In this document: positions 17,051 through 26,243 of the stretch, in pieces | Position numbering within the stretch: the first letter of the stretch is position 1 | Layout: every line of letters begins with the position of its first letter | Origin: an uncultured Phascolarctobacterium sp. | GTDB taxonomy: Bacteria; Bacillota; Negativicutes; Acidaminococcales; Acidaminococcaceae | DNA length: 64,000 nucleotides | Reading direction: 5' to 3' | NCBI GenBank assembly: GCA_900552005.1 | Contig: URXU01000007.1 | Span: 8,922-72,921, forward strand | Notes under the pieces: model-generated | Told to the model about the DNA's origin: nothing | Seen by the model: the letters and a program-made list of their open reading frames with translations, nothing else | Database searches by the model: none | Program-made: the position numbers and the translations under genes

Positions 17051-18115
17051 ATGGAAAAAACAGAAATTTTTGGACTGACAAATGAAAAGCTGCAGGAATT
17101 GTTTGCTGCTCATGGTTTAAAAAAATTTAGGGCCAAACAGGTTTTTCAATGGATGTATCAGAAAGCGGTTTTTGATTTTAATCAGATGCATAATATCAGT
17201 AAAGCTGATATGGCATTGTTACAGGAAAAATTTACCGTTTTGCCTGCTGAAATCAAGATTTTACGGGAACAGAATTCTTCAGATGGTATGACCAGCAAGC
17301 TTTTATTGGAGCTGCCTGACGGCAATTCGGTAGAAACTGTTCTGATGCATCACGATTATGGCTACAGTGTCTGTGTTTCCAGTCAGGTTGGCTGTGACAT
17401 GCACTGTGCTTTTTGTGCCAGCGGACTCAATGGCTGCGTAAGAAATCTTACGGCAGCTGAGATTATTGCTCAGGTATATCTGTTCAACAGCAGGCTTCGC
17501 AGTCGCGAGGCTGTAGTATCAAGAGTAGTGGTTATGGGCAGCGGTGAACCGATGCTGAACTATGAGCATGTAATGAATGCTTTGGATTTTCTGCATCGTG
17601 AAGATACCTGCCATATGAGTTACCGCAACATGACTGTGTCAACCTGCGGTATTATTCCCGGCATAGAGAAAATGATTGCGGACCAGAGGCCAATTAATTT
17701 GGCCATATCACTGCATGCGGTCAAAAATGATGTGCGTACCGAGCTGATGCCGGTAAATAAAGGCTATAATTTTGTACAGGTCATAGCCGCTGCGGAAAAT
17801 TATGCCGTAAGCAGCGGCCGGCAGATTACTTATGAATATATCCTGCTGCAAGATAAAAATGACAGTACGGCTGATGCCGAACTGCTGAGTAATTATCTGC
17901 GGTATAAGCATGCGTCTGTAAATATCATTCCGGCAAATCCGGTGGCGGAAAAAGGGTTTCTAAGACCGTCCGCAGCGGTTATTGACAGATTTTTGAAGGT
18001 ATTGCAGAAAAATAGGATTAATGCTACGGTCCGTAAGGAAATGGGCAAGGACATTGATGCTGCGTGCGGGCAACTGCGCGCCAAGTTTGCGGAGGAACAG
18101 AAAAGCAGATTATGA
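17051..18115 (+). CDS. rlmN: 23S rRNA/tRNA adenine-C2 methyltransferase RlmN
   Basis: A radical SAM enzyme that methylates C2 of A2503 in 23S rRNA and A37 in some tRNAs. It is 354 residues, with the cluster motif CDMHCAFCASG and GSGEPMLNYEHV. A late Cys in AACGQL corresponds to the methyl-carrying cysteine of the family. It ends in an ATGA overlap with the phosphatase gene. Confidence 0.95.
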   Translation: MEKTEIFGLTNEKLQELFAAHGLKKFRAKQVFQWMYQKAVFDFNQMHNISKADMALLQEKFTVLPAEIKILREQNSSDGMTSKLLLELPDGNSVETVLMHHDYGYSVCVSSQVGCDMHCAFCASGLNGCVRNLTAAEIIAQVYLFNSRLRSREAVVSRVVVMGSGEPMLNYEHVMNALDFLHREDTCHMSYRNMTVSTCGIIPGIEKMIADQRPINLAISLHAVKNDVRTELMPVNKGYNFVQVIAAAENYAVSSGRQITYEYILLQDKNDSTADAELLSNYLRYKHASVNIIPANPVAEKGFLRPSAAVIDRFLKVLQKNRINATVRKEMGKDIDAACGQLRAKFAEEQKSRL

Positions 18116-18879
18116 AAATGCAAGTAATCAGTAAAACACATGTGGGTAAGGTCCGTAATAATAATGAAGATTCACTGCTTATCAGGGAACCATATCTGTT
18201 TGCGGTTGCTGACGGAATGGGAGGCTATGCGGCCGGAGAAATTGCCAGCAGAGAAACTTTAAAGGCTTTTGAGCTCGTAACGCATAAGTTGCGTCATGGT
18301 GAGGGTGCAGATGCCCGTCAGATATTAACAGAGGCGTTTTTGAAGGCTAATGAGCATATTTATATTATGGCGCACAAAAATGCTGCATATGCAGGTATGG
18401 GAACGACGTTGACAGCTTTATACCTGCCGCAGGAAGAAAGCAGGGCTTATGCGGCGCATGTTGGCGACAGCCGGTTGTATTTATACCGTCAGGATAAACT
18501 CAGCCAGCTGACACATGATCATTCCTATGTTGCTGATTTGGTAGCTCAGGGAAAAATTACTGATAAAGAAGCTTTTTCACATCCGCAGAAGAATATGCTG
18601 CTGCAGGCAATTGGCGTGGAAGAGCAGATAAAAACGGATATTATTGAATTTAACGTACAGGCAGGCGATATCCTTTTGCTGTGCAGTGACGGTTTGTCCG
18701 ATATGCTGCATGATGCGGAAATTGCCGCAGTTTTGGCACAGAATAATTTAAATGAGGCGGCAGAAATTTTAATAAAAAAATCGTTGGAAAACGGCGGCCG
18801 GGATAATGTATCTTTTATTCTGATAGCTTTGGTTGCTGCTGAGGAGGATGGCTGTGATGAAACAAACGATCTTGAATAA
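18112..18879 (+). CDS. stp: PP2C-type serine/threonine phosphatase
   Basis: The phosphatase partner of the following PASTA kinase (Stp/PrpC). It is 255 residues with PP2C motifs in order: NNEDSLL, VADGMGGYAAGE, GMGTTLTAL, HVGDSRLYLYR, LLLCSDGLSDML and GGRDNVSFIL; the aspartates bind two metal ions. I start at ATG 18112, which overlaps the rlmN stop as ATGA. An upstream in-frame start at 18064 would lie well inside rlmN. Confidence 0.94.
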   Translation: MKMQVISKTHVGKVRNNNEDSLLIREPYLFAVADGMGGYAAGEIASRETLKAFELVTHKLRHGEGADARQILTEAFLKANEHIYIMAHKNAAYAGMGTTLTALYLPQEESRAYAAHVGDSRLYLYRQDKLSQLTHDHSYVADLVAQGKITDKEAFSHPQKNMLLQAIGVEEQIKTDIIEFNVQAGDILLLCSDGLSDMLHDAEIAAVLAQNNLNEAAEILIKKSLENGGRDNVSFILIALVAAEEDGCDETNDLE

Positions 18880-20824
18880 CCGTTACGAAATAATCCGTCC
18901 TGTCGGCAGCGGCGGAATGGCCGAAGTTTTTCTGGCTCATGATAATCTATTGGACCGCAATGTAGCGATTAAAATGCTGCGCGATCAGTTTTTGGCTGAT
19001 AAAGATTTACTGGAGCAGTTTAAAAGGGAAGCAAAATCAGCGGCGCGCCTTATTCATCCCTACATTATCAATATCTATGATGTTGTTTCTGAAGGTGACA
19101 TTCAGTATATCGTTATGGAATATGTGGAAGGCGTAACACTGAAAGAATATTTAAAAGAACATAAGCTGCCTTTAAATGCGGTGCTGGAAATTGCCGTGCG
19201 CTTGGCGGATGCTTTGCAGCATGCGCACAGCCGTAATATTATTCACTGTGATATTAAACCGCAGAATATTCTGATTGATAAAAATCTGAATCCCAAAATT
19301 ACTGATTTTGGAATTGCCAAGATGATCAGCAGTCAGACGACTGTTTATACATCGGCTGTGATGGGCTCCGTGCATTATATTTCTCCGGAACAGGCTATCG
19401 GCGGTAAAATTACTGCCAGCAGTGATGTTTATTCTTTAGGCGTAGTGCTGTTTGAAATGCTGACCGGACATGTTCCGTTTACAGGCAATACTGCTGTTTC
19501 TGTTGCCATGATGCATGCGGAAAAACCGGTACCCTTATTAAGTGATTTTATGGAAGAGGTACCTGACGGATTACAGCAGATTATTGATAAAGCTTTGGCC
19601 AAGAGGACGGAAGACAGATATAAGGATGCTGAAGAATTACGGCGAGATCTGATGAATCTGAAAATGAAGCTTTTTCCCTTCAGCAGTGACGAGTATAAAA
19701 AAGATATGCAGGCCGTTATTCCAAGCAGCCCCTCTTCGCTGCCGCGAGAAGATTGCAGCGATGATTGTGATGCAACAGTGATTATGAAGCCGATGCGCAG
19801 TACAGGTGCGGAATATCACAGGGAAACAGTTGTTAAGGAAGAACCGGTGCAGGCGGAGCAGGAGGCTGAGGATATGCCGAATCAGAAGGTTAAAAAGACT
19901 GTCAGAAAAAAATGGAATTTTACCAGAATCCTGGTGTGTGTAACGGCAGCAGTGGTGGTTCTTTCGGTAATTGCCCATTTTATATTCAACAGCAATCGTG
20001 AAGTAGTCGCTGTTCCCGACGTGGTAAATATGACTGTTGTGGAAGCGCAGCAGGCCTTGGAAGAAAAGGGCTTTGAAGTTAAACTTGAAGAAAAATACGG
20101 CAATGATGTCAAACCGGGAACGGTTATGGAACAATCACCGAAGGCCGGTGAAAAAAGAAAACAGGGCAGCACTATTTATCTGACAATCAGCAAAGGTGCT
20201 GAACTGAAAGCCATTCCCGATGTTGTGGGGATGTCGCTGACCAAAGCTGAAGCTTTACTGGAAGGCGAAGGCTATGTTATCGGGTCCATAACAAAAAAAT
20301 ATGTAAGTGACAAGGATATTGGCGCAGTATTGTCGCAATCACCGAAGGCCATGGATAAAGCGCCCAAGGGCAGCAAAATTAATCTGGTGGTTAATGAGGG
20401 TGAAAAAACTGTTCCCAATGTTATTGGCCAGCCTTTGGCAACTGCCAAACAATTATTGCAAAATGCCGGCCTGACGGTTGGCAGTGTTGGTTATACAAAT
20501 AATGCTGCGGCCAAGGATACTGTTGTAAGCGCTGACCCTACGCCCGGAAGTCATTTATCATCCGGTGACAAAGTAAATCTGATGATTTCCTCAGGGTCCG
20601 GCAGCCAAGGAGGCAGCGGCAACAGTATTTATGTAGACTTTGTTGTACCCGGCAGCAAGGAGCAGCATGTACAGATCTATCTTTCTGACGGCAGCGGACG
20701 CCGTTTGATTTATGACGGTACGCAAAAGGGCGGCGTAAGGCTGCGTCAAAAAGTGGATGCTTCCGGTAATGCTAAAGTGCAGCTGTATTGCGACAATAAA
20801 CTGATTGAGGAGAAGTCTTTGTGA
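18857..20824 (+). CDS. pknB: PASTA-domain serine/threonine kinase (PknB/PrkC type)
   Basis: A transmembrane kinase that senses cell-wall fragments or lipid II and phosphorylates division, wall and translation proteins. It has 655 residues. The kinase domain (1-275) has GSGGMAEVF, Lys39, HCDIKPQN at 130-137 with Asp132, and DFG at 150-152. The usual HRD arginine is Cys131. A juxtamembrane stretch leads to one membrane helix (about 357-377), then three PASTA repeats (386-450, 453-517, 519-578). A further 75-residue C-terminal piece I do not recognise follows. The ATG at 18857 has GAGGAGG at 18841-18847. The gene overlaps stp and, by GTGA, rsgA. Confidence 0.95.
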   Translation: MKQTILNNRYEIIRPVGSGGMAEVFLAHDNLLDRNVAIKMLRDQFLADKDLLEQFKREAKSAARLIHPYIINIYDVVSEGDIQYIVMEYVEGVTLKEYLKEHKLPLNAVLEIAVRLADALQHAHSRNIIHCDIKPQNILIDKNLNPKITDFGIAKMISSQTTVYTSAVMGSVHYISPEQAIGGKITASSDVYSLGVVLFEMLTGHVPFTGNTAVSVAMMHAEKPVPLLSDFMEEVPDGLQQIIDKALAKRTEDRYKDAEELRRDLMNLKMKLFPFSSDEYKKDMQAVIPSSPSSLPREDCSDDCDATVIMKPMRSTGAEYHRETVVKEEPVQAEQEAEDMPNQKVKKTVRKKWNFTRILVCVTAAVVVLSVIAHFIFNSNREVVAVPDVVNMTVVEAQQALEEKGFEVKLEEKYGNDVKPGTVMEQSPKAGEKRKQGSTIYLTISKGAELKAIPDVVGMSLTKAEALLEGEGYVIGSITKKYVSDKDIGAVLSQSPKAMDKAPKGSKINLVVNEGEKTVPNVIGQPLATAKQLLQNAGLTVGSVGYTNNAAAKDTVVSADPTPGSHLSSGDKVNLMISSGSGSQGGSGNSIYVDFVVPGSKEQHVQIYLSDGSGRRLIYDGTQKGGVRLRQKVDASGNAKVQLYCDNKLIEEKSL

Positions 20825-21711
20825 GCGAATTACAGGGCAGAGTTTTAAAAAATTATAACGGTTATTACTATGTGGCTGCCAATGAACAGATTTATACCTG
20901 CAAAGTTAAAGGTAAAATGAAACAGAATCGTTTTTCCCTGGTAACAGGCGATCTGGTAGCTTTTGAGGCAGGCAATAATGATGAAGGCATGATTAAAAAT
21001 GTATTGCCGCGCACCAATTTTCTGCTGCGCCCGACAATGGCCAATTTGGATTTGCTGCTGGTTACTTTTGCCTGCGTAACGCCGGATTTCAGTTTTCTGC
21101 TGGCAGATAAATTGCTGGCGCTGGCTGAACTGGCTAAAATACCGGCGGTATTGATACTGAATAAATGTGACCTGGCAAGCAGGGAATTACTGAATAGTAT
21201 TGTCGGTGTATATGAGCCGATTGGTTATGAAGTATATTGTATTTCTGCTCAGGAGCAGCAGGGCATAAGCAAATTGCGTGAACGACTGCAGGGTAAGATT
21301 TGTGCTTTTGGCGGTCCTTCAGGAGTAGGCAAGTCTTCAACAATCAATGCTATTGATCCTCAGGTTAAGCTTAGGACGGGCGCGGTCAGCGAAAAAATAG
21401 GCAGAGGCAAACATACGACACGGTTTGCACAGCTATTGCCTTTTGCCGGAGGTTATCTGGCAGATACGCCTGGTTTTGGCAATCTGCTGCTGGAAGAAAT
21501 GGACGCCGGGCTGCTTCCTCGGGGATTTAGGGAATTTCAGGCATATGAACATCAGTGCAGATTTTCTCCCTGTACGCATACACATGAGCCTGTCTGCGGC
21601 GTTAAGCAGGCGGCAGCGGAAGGCAGAATTGCTGCCAGCCGCTATCAGTCTTATCTGGATATTTTGCAGGAAATCAATACTTTTCAGGAAAGAGAGGGTA
21701 AAAAATTATGA
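20821..21711 (+). CDS. rsgA: ribosome small subunit GTPase RsgA
   Basis: A circularly permuted GTPase that checks late 30S assembly. It is 296 residues: an OB-fold first, then G4 NKCD, then G1 GPSGVGKSST and G3 DTPGFG. The C-terminal zinc site is CRFSPCTHTHEPVC. GTG start at 20821 overlaps the pknB stop. In Bacillus the homologue is a PrkC substrate, which fits this order. Confidence 0.95.
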   Translation: MSELQGRVLKNYNGYYYVAANEQIYTCKVKGKMKQNRFSLVTGDLVAFEAGNNDEGMIKNVLPRTNFLLRPTMANLDLLLVTFACVTPDFSFLLADKLLALAELAKIPAVLILNKCDLASRELLNSIVGVYEPIGYEVYCISAQEQQGISKLRERLQGKICAFGGPSGVGKSSTINAIDPQVKLRTGAVSEKIGRGKHTTRFAQLLPFAGGYLADTPGFGNLLLEEMDAGLLPRGFREFQAYEHQCRFSPCTHTHEPVCGVKQAAAEGRIAASRYQSYLDILQEINTFQEREGKKL

Positions 21712-22352
21712 TTAAGATTGCACCTTCAATTTTATCAGCCGACTTTGCCTTTCTGGCTGATGAAATAAAAAAGATTGAACTGGCTGGAGCCGATTGGGTT
21801 CATATCGATGTTATGGATGGTTTATTTGTGCCTAATTTGACTTTCGGCGCTCCGGTAGTGCAGAAAATAAGAAAAGTTACCGATTTATTTTTTGACTGTC
21901 ATTTGATGGTGGAAAATCCTGAAAAGTATATTGCTGATTTTAAAAAGGCCGGTGCGGATCAAATTGTAGTTCATGCAGAAGCAACCAAGCATCTGCATCG
22001 CTGCATTCAGCAGATTAAAGCGGAAGGAATGAAGGCTGGGGTGGCTTTAAATCCGGCTACCTCGCTGACTGCTATAGAAGAAATCCTGCCTTATGTGGAT
22101 ATGGTACTGTTGATGACTGTTAATCCTGGTTTTGGCGGTCAGTCTTTCATTGAAAGCATGGTGCCTAAAATTCAGCGTCTGGCCGCAATGATTAAGGAGC
22201 GCCGGCTGAATATAGATATACAGGTTGACGGCGGCATTAATGACAAAACAGCCAAGCTGGTAAAAGCAGCCGGAGCCAACGTTTTGGTGGCTGGTTCATA
22301 TGTTTATGGCGCAGCAGATGTACAGGCTGCTATCAGCAGTCTGCGCGGCTGA
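21708..22352 (+). CDS. rpe: ribulose-phosphate 3-epimerase
   Basis: Interconverts ribulose 5-phosphate and xylulose 5-phosphate. A 214-residue TIM barrel with APSILSADF, HIDVMDGLFVPN, HLMVENP, NPGFGGQ and VDGGIN; the His and Asp residues bind the metal. It overlaps rsgA as ATGA and ends the long def-to-rpe run. No clear terminator follows before the rib promoter. Confidence 0.95.
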   Translation: MIKIAPSILSADFAFLADEIKKIELAGADWVHIDVMDGLFVPNLTFGAPVVQKIRKVTDLFFDCHLMVENPEKYIADFKKAGADQIVVHAEATKHLHRCIQQIKAEGMKAGVALNPATSLTAIEEILPYVDMVLLMTVNPGFGGQSFIESMVPKIQRLAAMIKERRLNIDIQVDGGINDKTAKLVKAAGANVLVAGSYVYGAADVQAAISSLRG

Positions 22353-22392
22353 ACAGCGTCAGTGTAAATTTTGTGAACTTTCCGGTTGTTTA

Positions 22393-22421
22393 TTGAAAAA
22401 AACAGAAGTCCTGTATATAAT
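22393..22421 (+). promoter_or_regulatory. promoter of the riboflavin operon
   Basis: TTGAAA at 22393-22398, a 17-base spacer and TATAAT at 22416-22421, about 55 bases upstream of the FMN aptamer. Confidence 0.75.
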
Positions 22422-22475
22422 ATGAATATAGTATCTTTGCTGTCTGCTTTCGGCAGCAGTGAAAAATATAAAACA

Positions 22476-22582
22476 ACCTTTGGGGCAGGGTGAGATTCCC
22501 TACCGGCGGTAAAGTCCGCGAGCCGGAAGGCATGAACAGGTGCAATTCCTGTACCGACAGTATAGTCTGGATGATAAAAGGT
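22476..22582 (+). ncRNA. FMN riboswitch (RFN element)
   Basis: Contains the conserved GGGGCAGGGTGAGATTCCC, ACCGGCGGTAAAGTCC, AGCCGG, CAGGTGCAATTCCTG and ACCGACAGTATAGTCTGGAT blocks. The closing helix pairs ACCTTT (22476-22481) with AAAGGT (22577-22582). Together with the terminator at 22600 it should stop transcription of ribDEBAH when FMN is plentiful. It fills most of the 301-base gap between rpe and ribD. Confidence 0.95.
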
Positions 22583-22599
22583 GAAGCTGATAAATTTTA

Positions 22600-22638
22600 C
22601 CGCATTCTTACCTGAAGGTTAAGAGTGCGGTTTTATTT
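22600..22638 (+). terminator. FMN-switch terminator
   Basis: CCGCATTCTTA at 22600-22610 pairs with TAAGAGTGCGG at 22620-22630 (one wobble), followed by TTTTATTTT. It ends just before the ribD ribosome site. Confidence 0.88.
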
Positions 22639-22653
22639 TGCGGTGAGGTTATT

Positions 22654-23751
22654 ATGACAGAAGAAAAATATATGCTGCGTGCTCTGGAGCTGGCACAAAA
22701 GGCGGAAGGGGAAACCAGCCCCAACCCCATGGTAGGATGTGTGCTGGTTGATGAGCAGGGTGTTATTGTCGGTGAAGGTTATCACCATAAAGCGGGAGAG
22801 ACCCATGCAGAGGTAAATGCCCTGCGGGCAGCCGGTGAGCGGGCCAAAGGTGCGACAGCCTATGTAACCTTGGAGCCGTGTTCTCATTACGGGCGTACGG
22901 GTCCGTGCTGCAAAGCTCTGGCAGAAGCCGGTGTCAGTAAAGTTGTGGCGGCATGTATGGACCCCAATCCTAAAGTAGCAGGACGTGGTCTGGAATATCT
23001 GAGGCAGGCGGGGATTGAAGTAGCATGCGGATTATGTGAACAGCAGGCTAAAAAGCTTAATGAAAAATTTTTTTGCTGGATTACAAAAAACAGGCCGTTT
23101 ATCAGTCTGAAATACGCCATGACTTTAGATGGAAAAATTGCTGCGGCCACAGGCGACTCCAAGTGGATTACCGGAGAAGAAGCACGGAAATTTGCTCATC
23201 GTCTGCGCAGGCAGCATGATGCGGTACTTGTGGGTATTGGTACAGTTCTGGCTGATGATCCTGAACTGACTACGAGAATGGTGCAAGGCAAAAATCCTGT
23301 AAGAGTAATATTGGACAGCAAACTGCGAATACCATTGCAGGCCAAGGTGCTGAATGATTCGGCTCCTACCATAATTTTTACAGGTAAAGATGCAGCGGCT
23401 GAAAAAATCGCTATGCTTGAGGAAAAACAGGTTGATGTTATAACTTTAGCTGCGTCAGACGGTAAATTGCCTTTGCCGCAGGTCATTGCAGAGCTGAGTA
23501 AACGCAATATTACCAGTGTGCTGGTTGAGGGCGGCAGTGCCGTCCATGGAGCCTTTTATGATTGTGGCTTGGCAGATCGTATTTATGCCTTTATTGCTCT
23601 AAAGGTAATTGGCGGCGCCAAAGCACTGACGCCGGTAGGAGGCAGCGGCAGCGGTAAAATTGCGGAAGGCTGGCTTTTGCAGGAAACGGAATGTCATAAA
23701 CTGGGTGACGATATACTGTTGACCGGTTTAATCGGAAAGGGAGGCTGCTGA
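22654..23751 (+). CDS. ribD: bifunctional riboflavin deaminase/reductase
   Basis: Carries out the second and third steps from GTP to riboflavin. The deaminase domain (1-145) has the zinc motif HAEVNAL with PCSHYGRTGPC. The reductase domain (145-365) has MTLDGKIAAATGDSKWI and LVEGGSAVHGAF. It is 365 residues, and the start has GGTGAGG. First gene after the FMN switch, one base from ribE. Confidence 0.96.
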   Translation: MTEEKYMLRALELAQKAEGETSPNPMVGCVLVDEQGVIVGEGYHHKAGETHAEVNALRAAGERAKGATAYVTLEPCSHYGRTGPCCKALAEAGVSKVVAACMDPNPKVAGRGLEYLRQAGIEVACGLCEQQAKKLNEKFFCWITKNRPFISLKYAMTLDGKIAAATGDSKWITGEEARKFAHRLRRQHDAVLVGIGTVLADDPELTTRMVQGKNPVRVILDSKLRIPLQAKVLNDSAPTIIFTGKDAAAEKIAMLEEKQVDVITLAASDGKLPLPQVIAELSKRNITSVLVEGGSAVHGAFYDCGLADRIYAFIALKVIGGAKALTPVGGSGSGKIAEGWLLQETECHKLGDDILLTGLIGKGGC

Positions 23752-23752
23752 T

Positions 23753-24403
23753 ATGTTTACTGGACTGGTAGCTGAGCTGGGAACCGTACAGCTGCTGCGC
23801 AGAGAAGGTTCTTCCTATCATTTGACGGTGTCTGCGGCAAAAGTAATGCATAATTTAAAAATAGGAGACAGCGTTGCTGTAAACGGAGCCTGTTTGACGG
23901 TAGTAAATATTAATGATCAGCAGTTTACGGCTGATGTAATGCCTGAGACAGTACGGTTGACTAATATCGGCAGCCTGCAGGCTGGCGACAAGGTAAATCT
24001 GGAGCGCACTTTACGTTTATGTGATGGCCTTGACGGACATATTGTCAGCGGTCATGTAGAAGGCCTTGGAACGATTACAGGCAAAAAGCCGGAAGGAATT
24101 GCGGTGGCTGTACGTATTGATACGGAAGCAAGACTGTTAAAATATATTATTCCCAAAGGCAGCATTGCCATAGACGGCATCAGCCTGACAGTGACTAAGG
24201 TGGATGATTGCGGCTTTTCCGTAGCTATTATTCCTCATACAGCTAAGGAAACAACTTTGGGCTTTAAAAATATTGGTGATAAGGTCAATTTAGAAACGGA
24301 CATCATCGGCAAATATGTGGAAAAAATGATGGGCTTGGGAGATAATAAACAAACTGCGGCGGTTTTGAATAAAAATATGCTGATGGAAAACGGATTTCTG
24401 TGA
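23753..24403 (+). CDS. ribE: riboflavin synthase alpha chain
   Basis: Dismutates two lumazine molecules into riboflavin. It is 216 residues, starting with the signature MFTGLV, and is made of two similar lumazine-binding barrels (about 1-97 and 98-200), visible as the paired GACLTV and GISLTV. The third gene-product step of the operon lies downstream. Confidence 0.95.
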   Translation: MFTGLVAELGTVQLLRREGSSYHLTVSAAKVMHNLKIGDSVAVNGACLTVVNINDQQFTADVMPETVRLTNIGSLQAGDKVNLERTLRLCDGLDGHIVSGHVEGLGTITGKKPEGIAVAVRIDTEARLLKYIIPKGSIAIDGISLTVTKVDDCGFSVAIIPHTAKETTLGFKNIGDKVNLETDIIGKYVEKMMGLGDNKQTAAVLNKNMLMENGFL

Positions 24404-24415
24404 GAGGTGACAGCA

Positions 24416-25639
24416 GTGGAAGAAAAATTTAAGTATAATACGATTGAAGAAGCAATTGCAGCGATTAAAGCAGGAAAAATGGTTCTGGTGACGGATGATG
24501 AGGATCGTGAAAACGAAGGTGACCTGATAATGGCCGCAGAGTTATGCACTCCGGAAGCAATTAATTTTATGGCTCGAGAAGCCCGCGGTCTGATTTGTAT
24601 GCCTGCAGCAGGAGAAATAATGGATAAACTGCAGTTTGGGGCCATGGTCAGCAAAAATACGGATAACCATGAAACAGCTTTTTCCGTGTCCATAGACCAT
24701 GCAGACACGACTACAGGTATTTCAGCATTTGAACGCGCCTATACGATGAAAAAATGTGCGGAAGAAAATGCACAGCCCGGAGATTTTCGCAGACCTGGAC
24801 ATGTATTTCCGCTGCGTGCGCGTGAAGGCGGCGTACTGGTAAGAACTGGACACACGGAAGCAACCGTGGATTTGTGCCGTCTGGCAGGCTTAAAACCTGT
24901 AGGCGTTTGCTGTGAAATCATGAATGATGACGGACATATGGCACGTACACCGGACCTCGTAGAGTTTGCGCATAGACATGATTTGGTATTTATTACCGTA
25001 GCTGATCTTGTAGCTTACAGAAAGGCTCATGAAAAGATGGTTCACAGAGCCGCCGAGGCTGATTTGCCCAGTAAATACGGTAAATTCAGAATTATTGCCT
25101 ATGAAAACGATTTGGATGATCTGTGCCATGTGGCAATAGTAAAAGGTGAAATTGCCGGTAAAAAAGATGTTTTGGTAAGAGTACATTCCGAATGCCTGAC
25201 AGGTGATGCCCTGGGCAGCCTGCGCTGTGACTGCGGCGATCAGCTGGCCAATGCTCTAAGGATGATTGAAAAAGAAGGATGCGGCGCCGTTATTTACATG
25301 CGCCAGGAAGGCCGCGGCATCGGCTTGGCCAATAAGATCAGAGCATATGCTCTGCAGGATCAGGGTCTGGATACTGTGGAAGCCAACGTACGTCTGGGAT
25401 TTGCTCCGGATTTGCGTGATTATGGTATAGGTGCGCAGATTCTTGCAGATTTGGGCCTGACCAGTATTCGTCTGATAACTAATAATCCTGCCAAACGCAT
25501 CGGTTTGTCCGGTTATGGTATTACGATCACTCAACGTGTACCTCTGGTTATTGAACCAAATGAGTATAATGAACATTATCTTGATGTTAAGGAAGAAAAA
25601 ATGGGGCATGAGCTGCATTGCTCCTGCTGTCATAAATAA
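24416..25639 (+). CDS. ribBA: DHBP synthase / GTP cyclohydrolase II
   Basis: A two-domain enzyme that supplies both riboflavin precursors. The first 205 residues form dihydroxybutanone-phosphate synthase with DDEDRENEGDL. The rest is GTP cyclohydrolase II, with the zinc ligands in HSECLTGDALGSLRCDCG and RQEGRGIGL. I use GTG at 24416 behind GAGAGG at 24402-24407; the GTG at 24407 is too close to the site. The tail is rich in His and Cys (HELHCSCCHK). Confidence 0.95.
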   Translation: MEEKFKYNTIEEAIAAIKAGKMVLVTDDEDRENEGDLIMAAELCTPEAINFMAREARGLICMPAAGEIMDKLQFGAMVSKNTDNHETAFSVSIDHADTTTGISAFERAYTMKKCAEENAQPGDFRRPGHVFPLRAREGGVLVRTGHTEATVDLCRLAGLKPVGVCCEIMNDDGHMARTPDLVEFAHRHDLVFITVADLVAYRKAHEKMVHRAAEADLPSKYGKFRIIAYENDLDDLCHVAIVKGEIAGKKDVLVRVHSECLTGDALGSLRCDCGDQLANALRMIEKEGCGAVIYMRQEGRGIGLANKIRAYALQDQGLDTVEANVRLGFAPDLRDYGIGAQILADLGLTSIRLITNNPAKRIGLSGYGITITQRVPLVIEPNEYNEHYLDVKEEKMGHELHCSCCHK

Positions 25640-25651
25640 GGAGGCTGAATT

Positions 25652-26113
25652 ATGCAAGTATTGGAAGGTAAACTGACTGCAAAAGGAATGAAGGTGGCTA
25701 TTGTTGTAGCCCGTTTTAACGAATTTATTACCAGCAAGCTGTTAAGCGGCGCTGTGGACTGCCTGAAAAGACATGAAGCGGAAGATAATGATATTACGGT
25801 TGCATGGGTGCCCGGTGCTTTTGAAGTTCCGCTTGCCGCCAAAAAACTGGCTGCCACCGGCAAATATGATGCGATTATCTGTCTTGGCGCCGTAATCCGC
25901 GGGGCTACACCGCATTTTGATTATGTATGTGCGGAGGCTTCCAAGGGCATAGCGCATGTAAGTCTGGAATACGGTTTGCCTGTAGCCTTCGGCATTCTTA
26001 CTACGGAAAATATTCAGCAGGCTGTGGAACGTGCAGGTACCAAAGCCGGTAATAAAGGCGTAGATGCAGCAATGACTGCTATTGAAATGGTAAATCTTTT
26101 TAAGGAAATGTAA
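25652..26113 (+). CDS. ribH: 6,7-dimethyl-8-ribityllumazine synthase
   Basis: Joins dihydroxybutanone phosphate with the ribityl pyrimidine. It is 153 residues, with the family motifs RFNEFIT, WVPGAFEVP, GAVIRGATPHFDYV and PVAFGILT. Last gene of the operon, followed by a strong terminator. Confidence 0.96.
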   Translation: MQVLEGKLTAKGMKVAIVVARFNEFITSKLLSGAVDCLKRHEAEDNDITVAWVPGAFEVPLAAKKLAATGKYDAIICLGAVIRGATPHFDYVCAEASKGIAHVSLEYGLPVAFGILTTENIQQAVERAGTKAGNKGVDAAMTAIEMVNLFKEM

Positions 26114-26125
26114 ACAGATTTCGCA

Positions 26126-26153
26126 AAGCCAGAGGCAGAACCTCTGGCTTTTT
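26126..26153 (+). terminator. terminator of the riboflavin operon
   Basis: AAGCCAGAGG pairs with CCTCTGGCTT across CAGAA, followed by TTT. Confidence 0.88.
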
Positions 26154-26171
26154 GCTTGCGGGAAGATAAGC

Positions 26172-26200
26172 TTGTATTTCAGTATGGCAGTCTATATAAT
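26172..26200 (+). promoter_or_regulatory. hslO promoter
   Basis: TTGTAT at 26172-26177, 17 bases, TATAAT at 26195-26200. Confidence 0.65.
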
Positions 26201-26243
26201 AAAATAGACGCGTAAGAGTGAAAAATCAGAGAGGAGATTTTTT

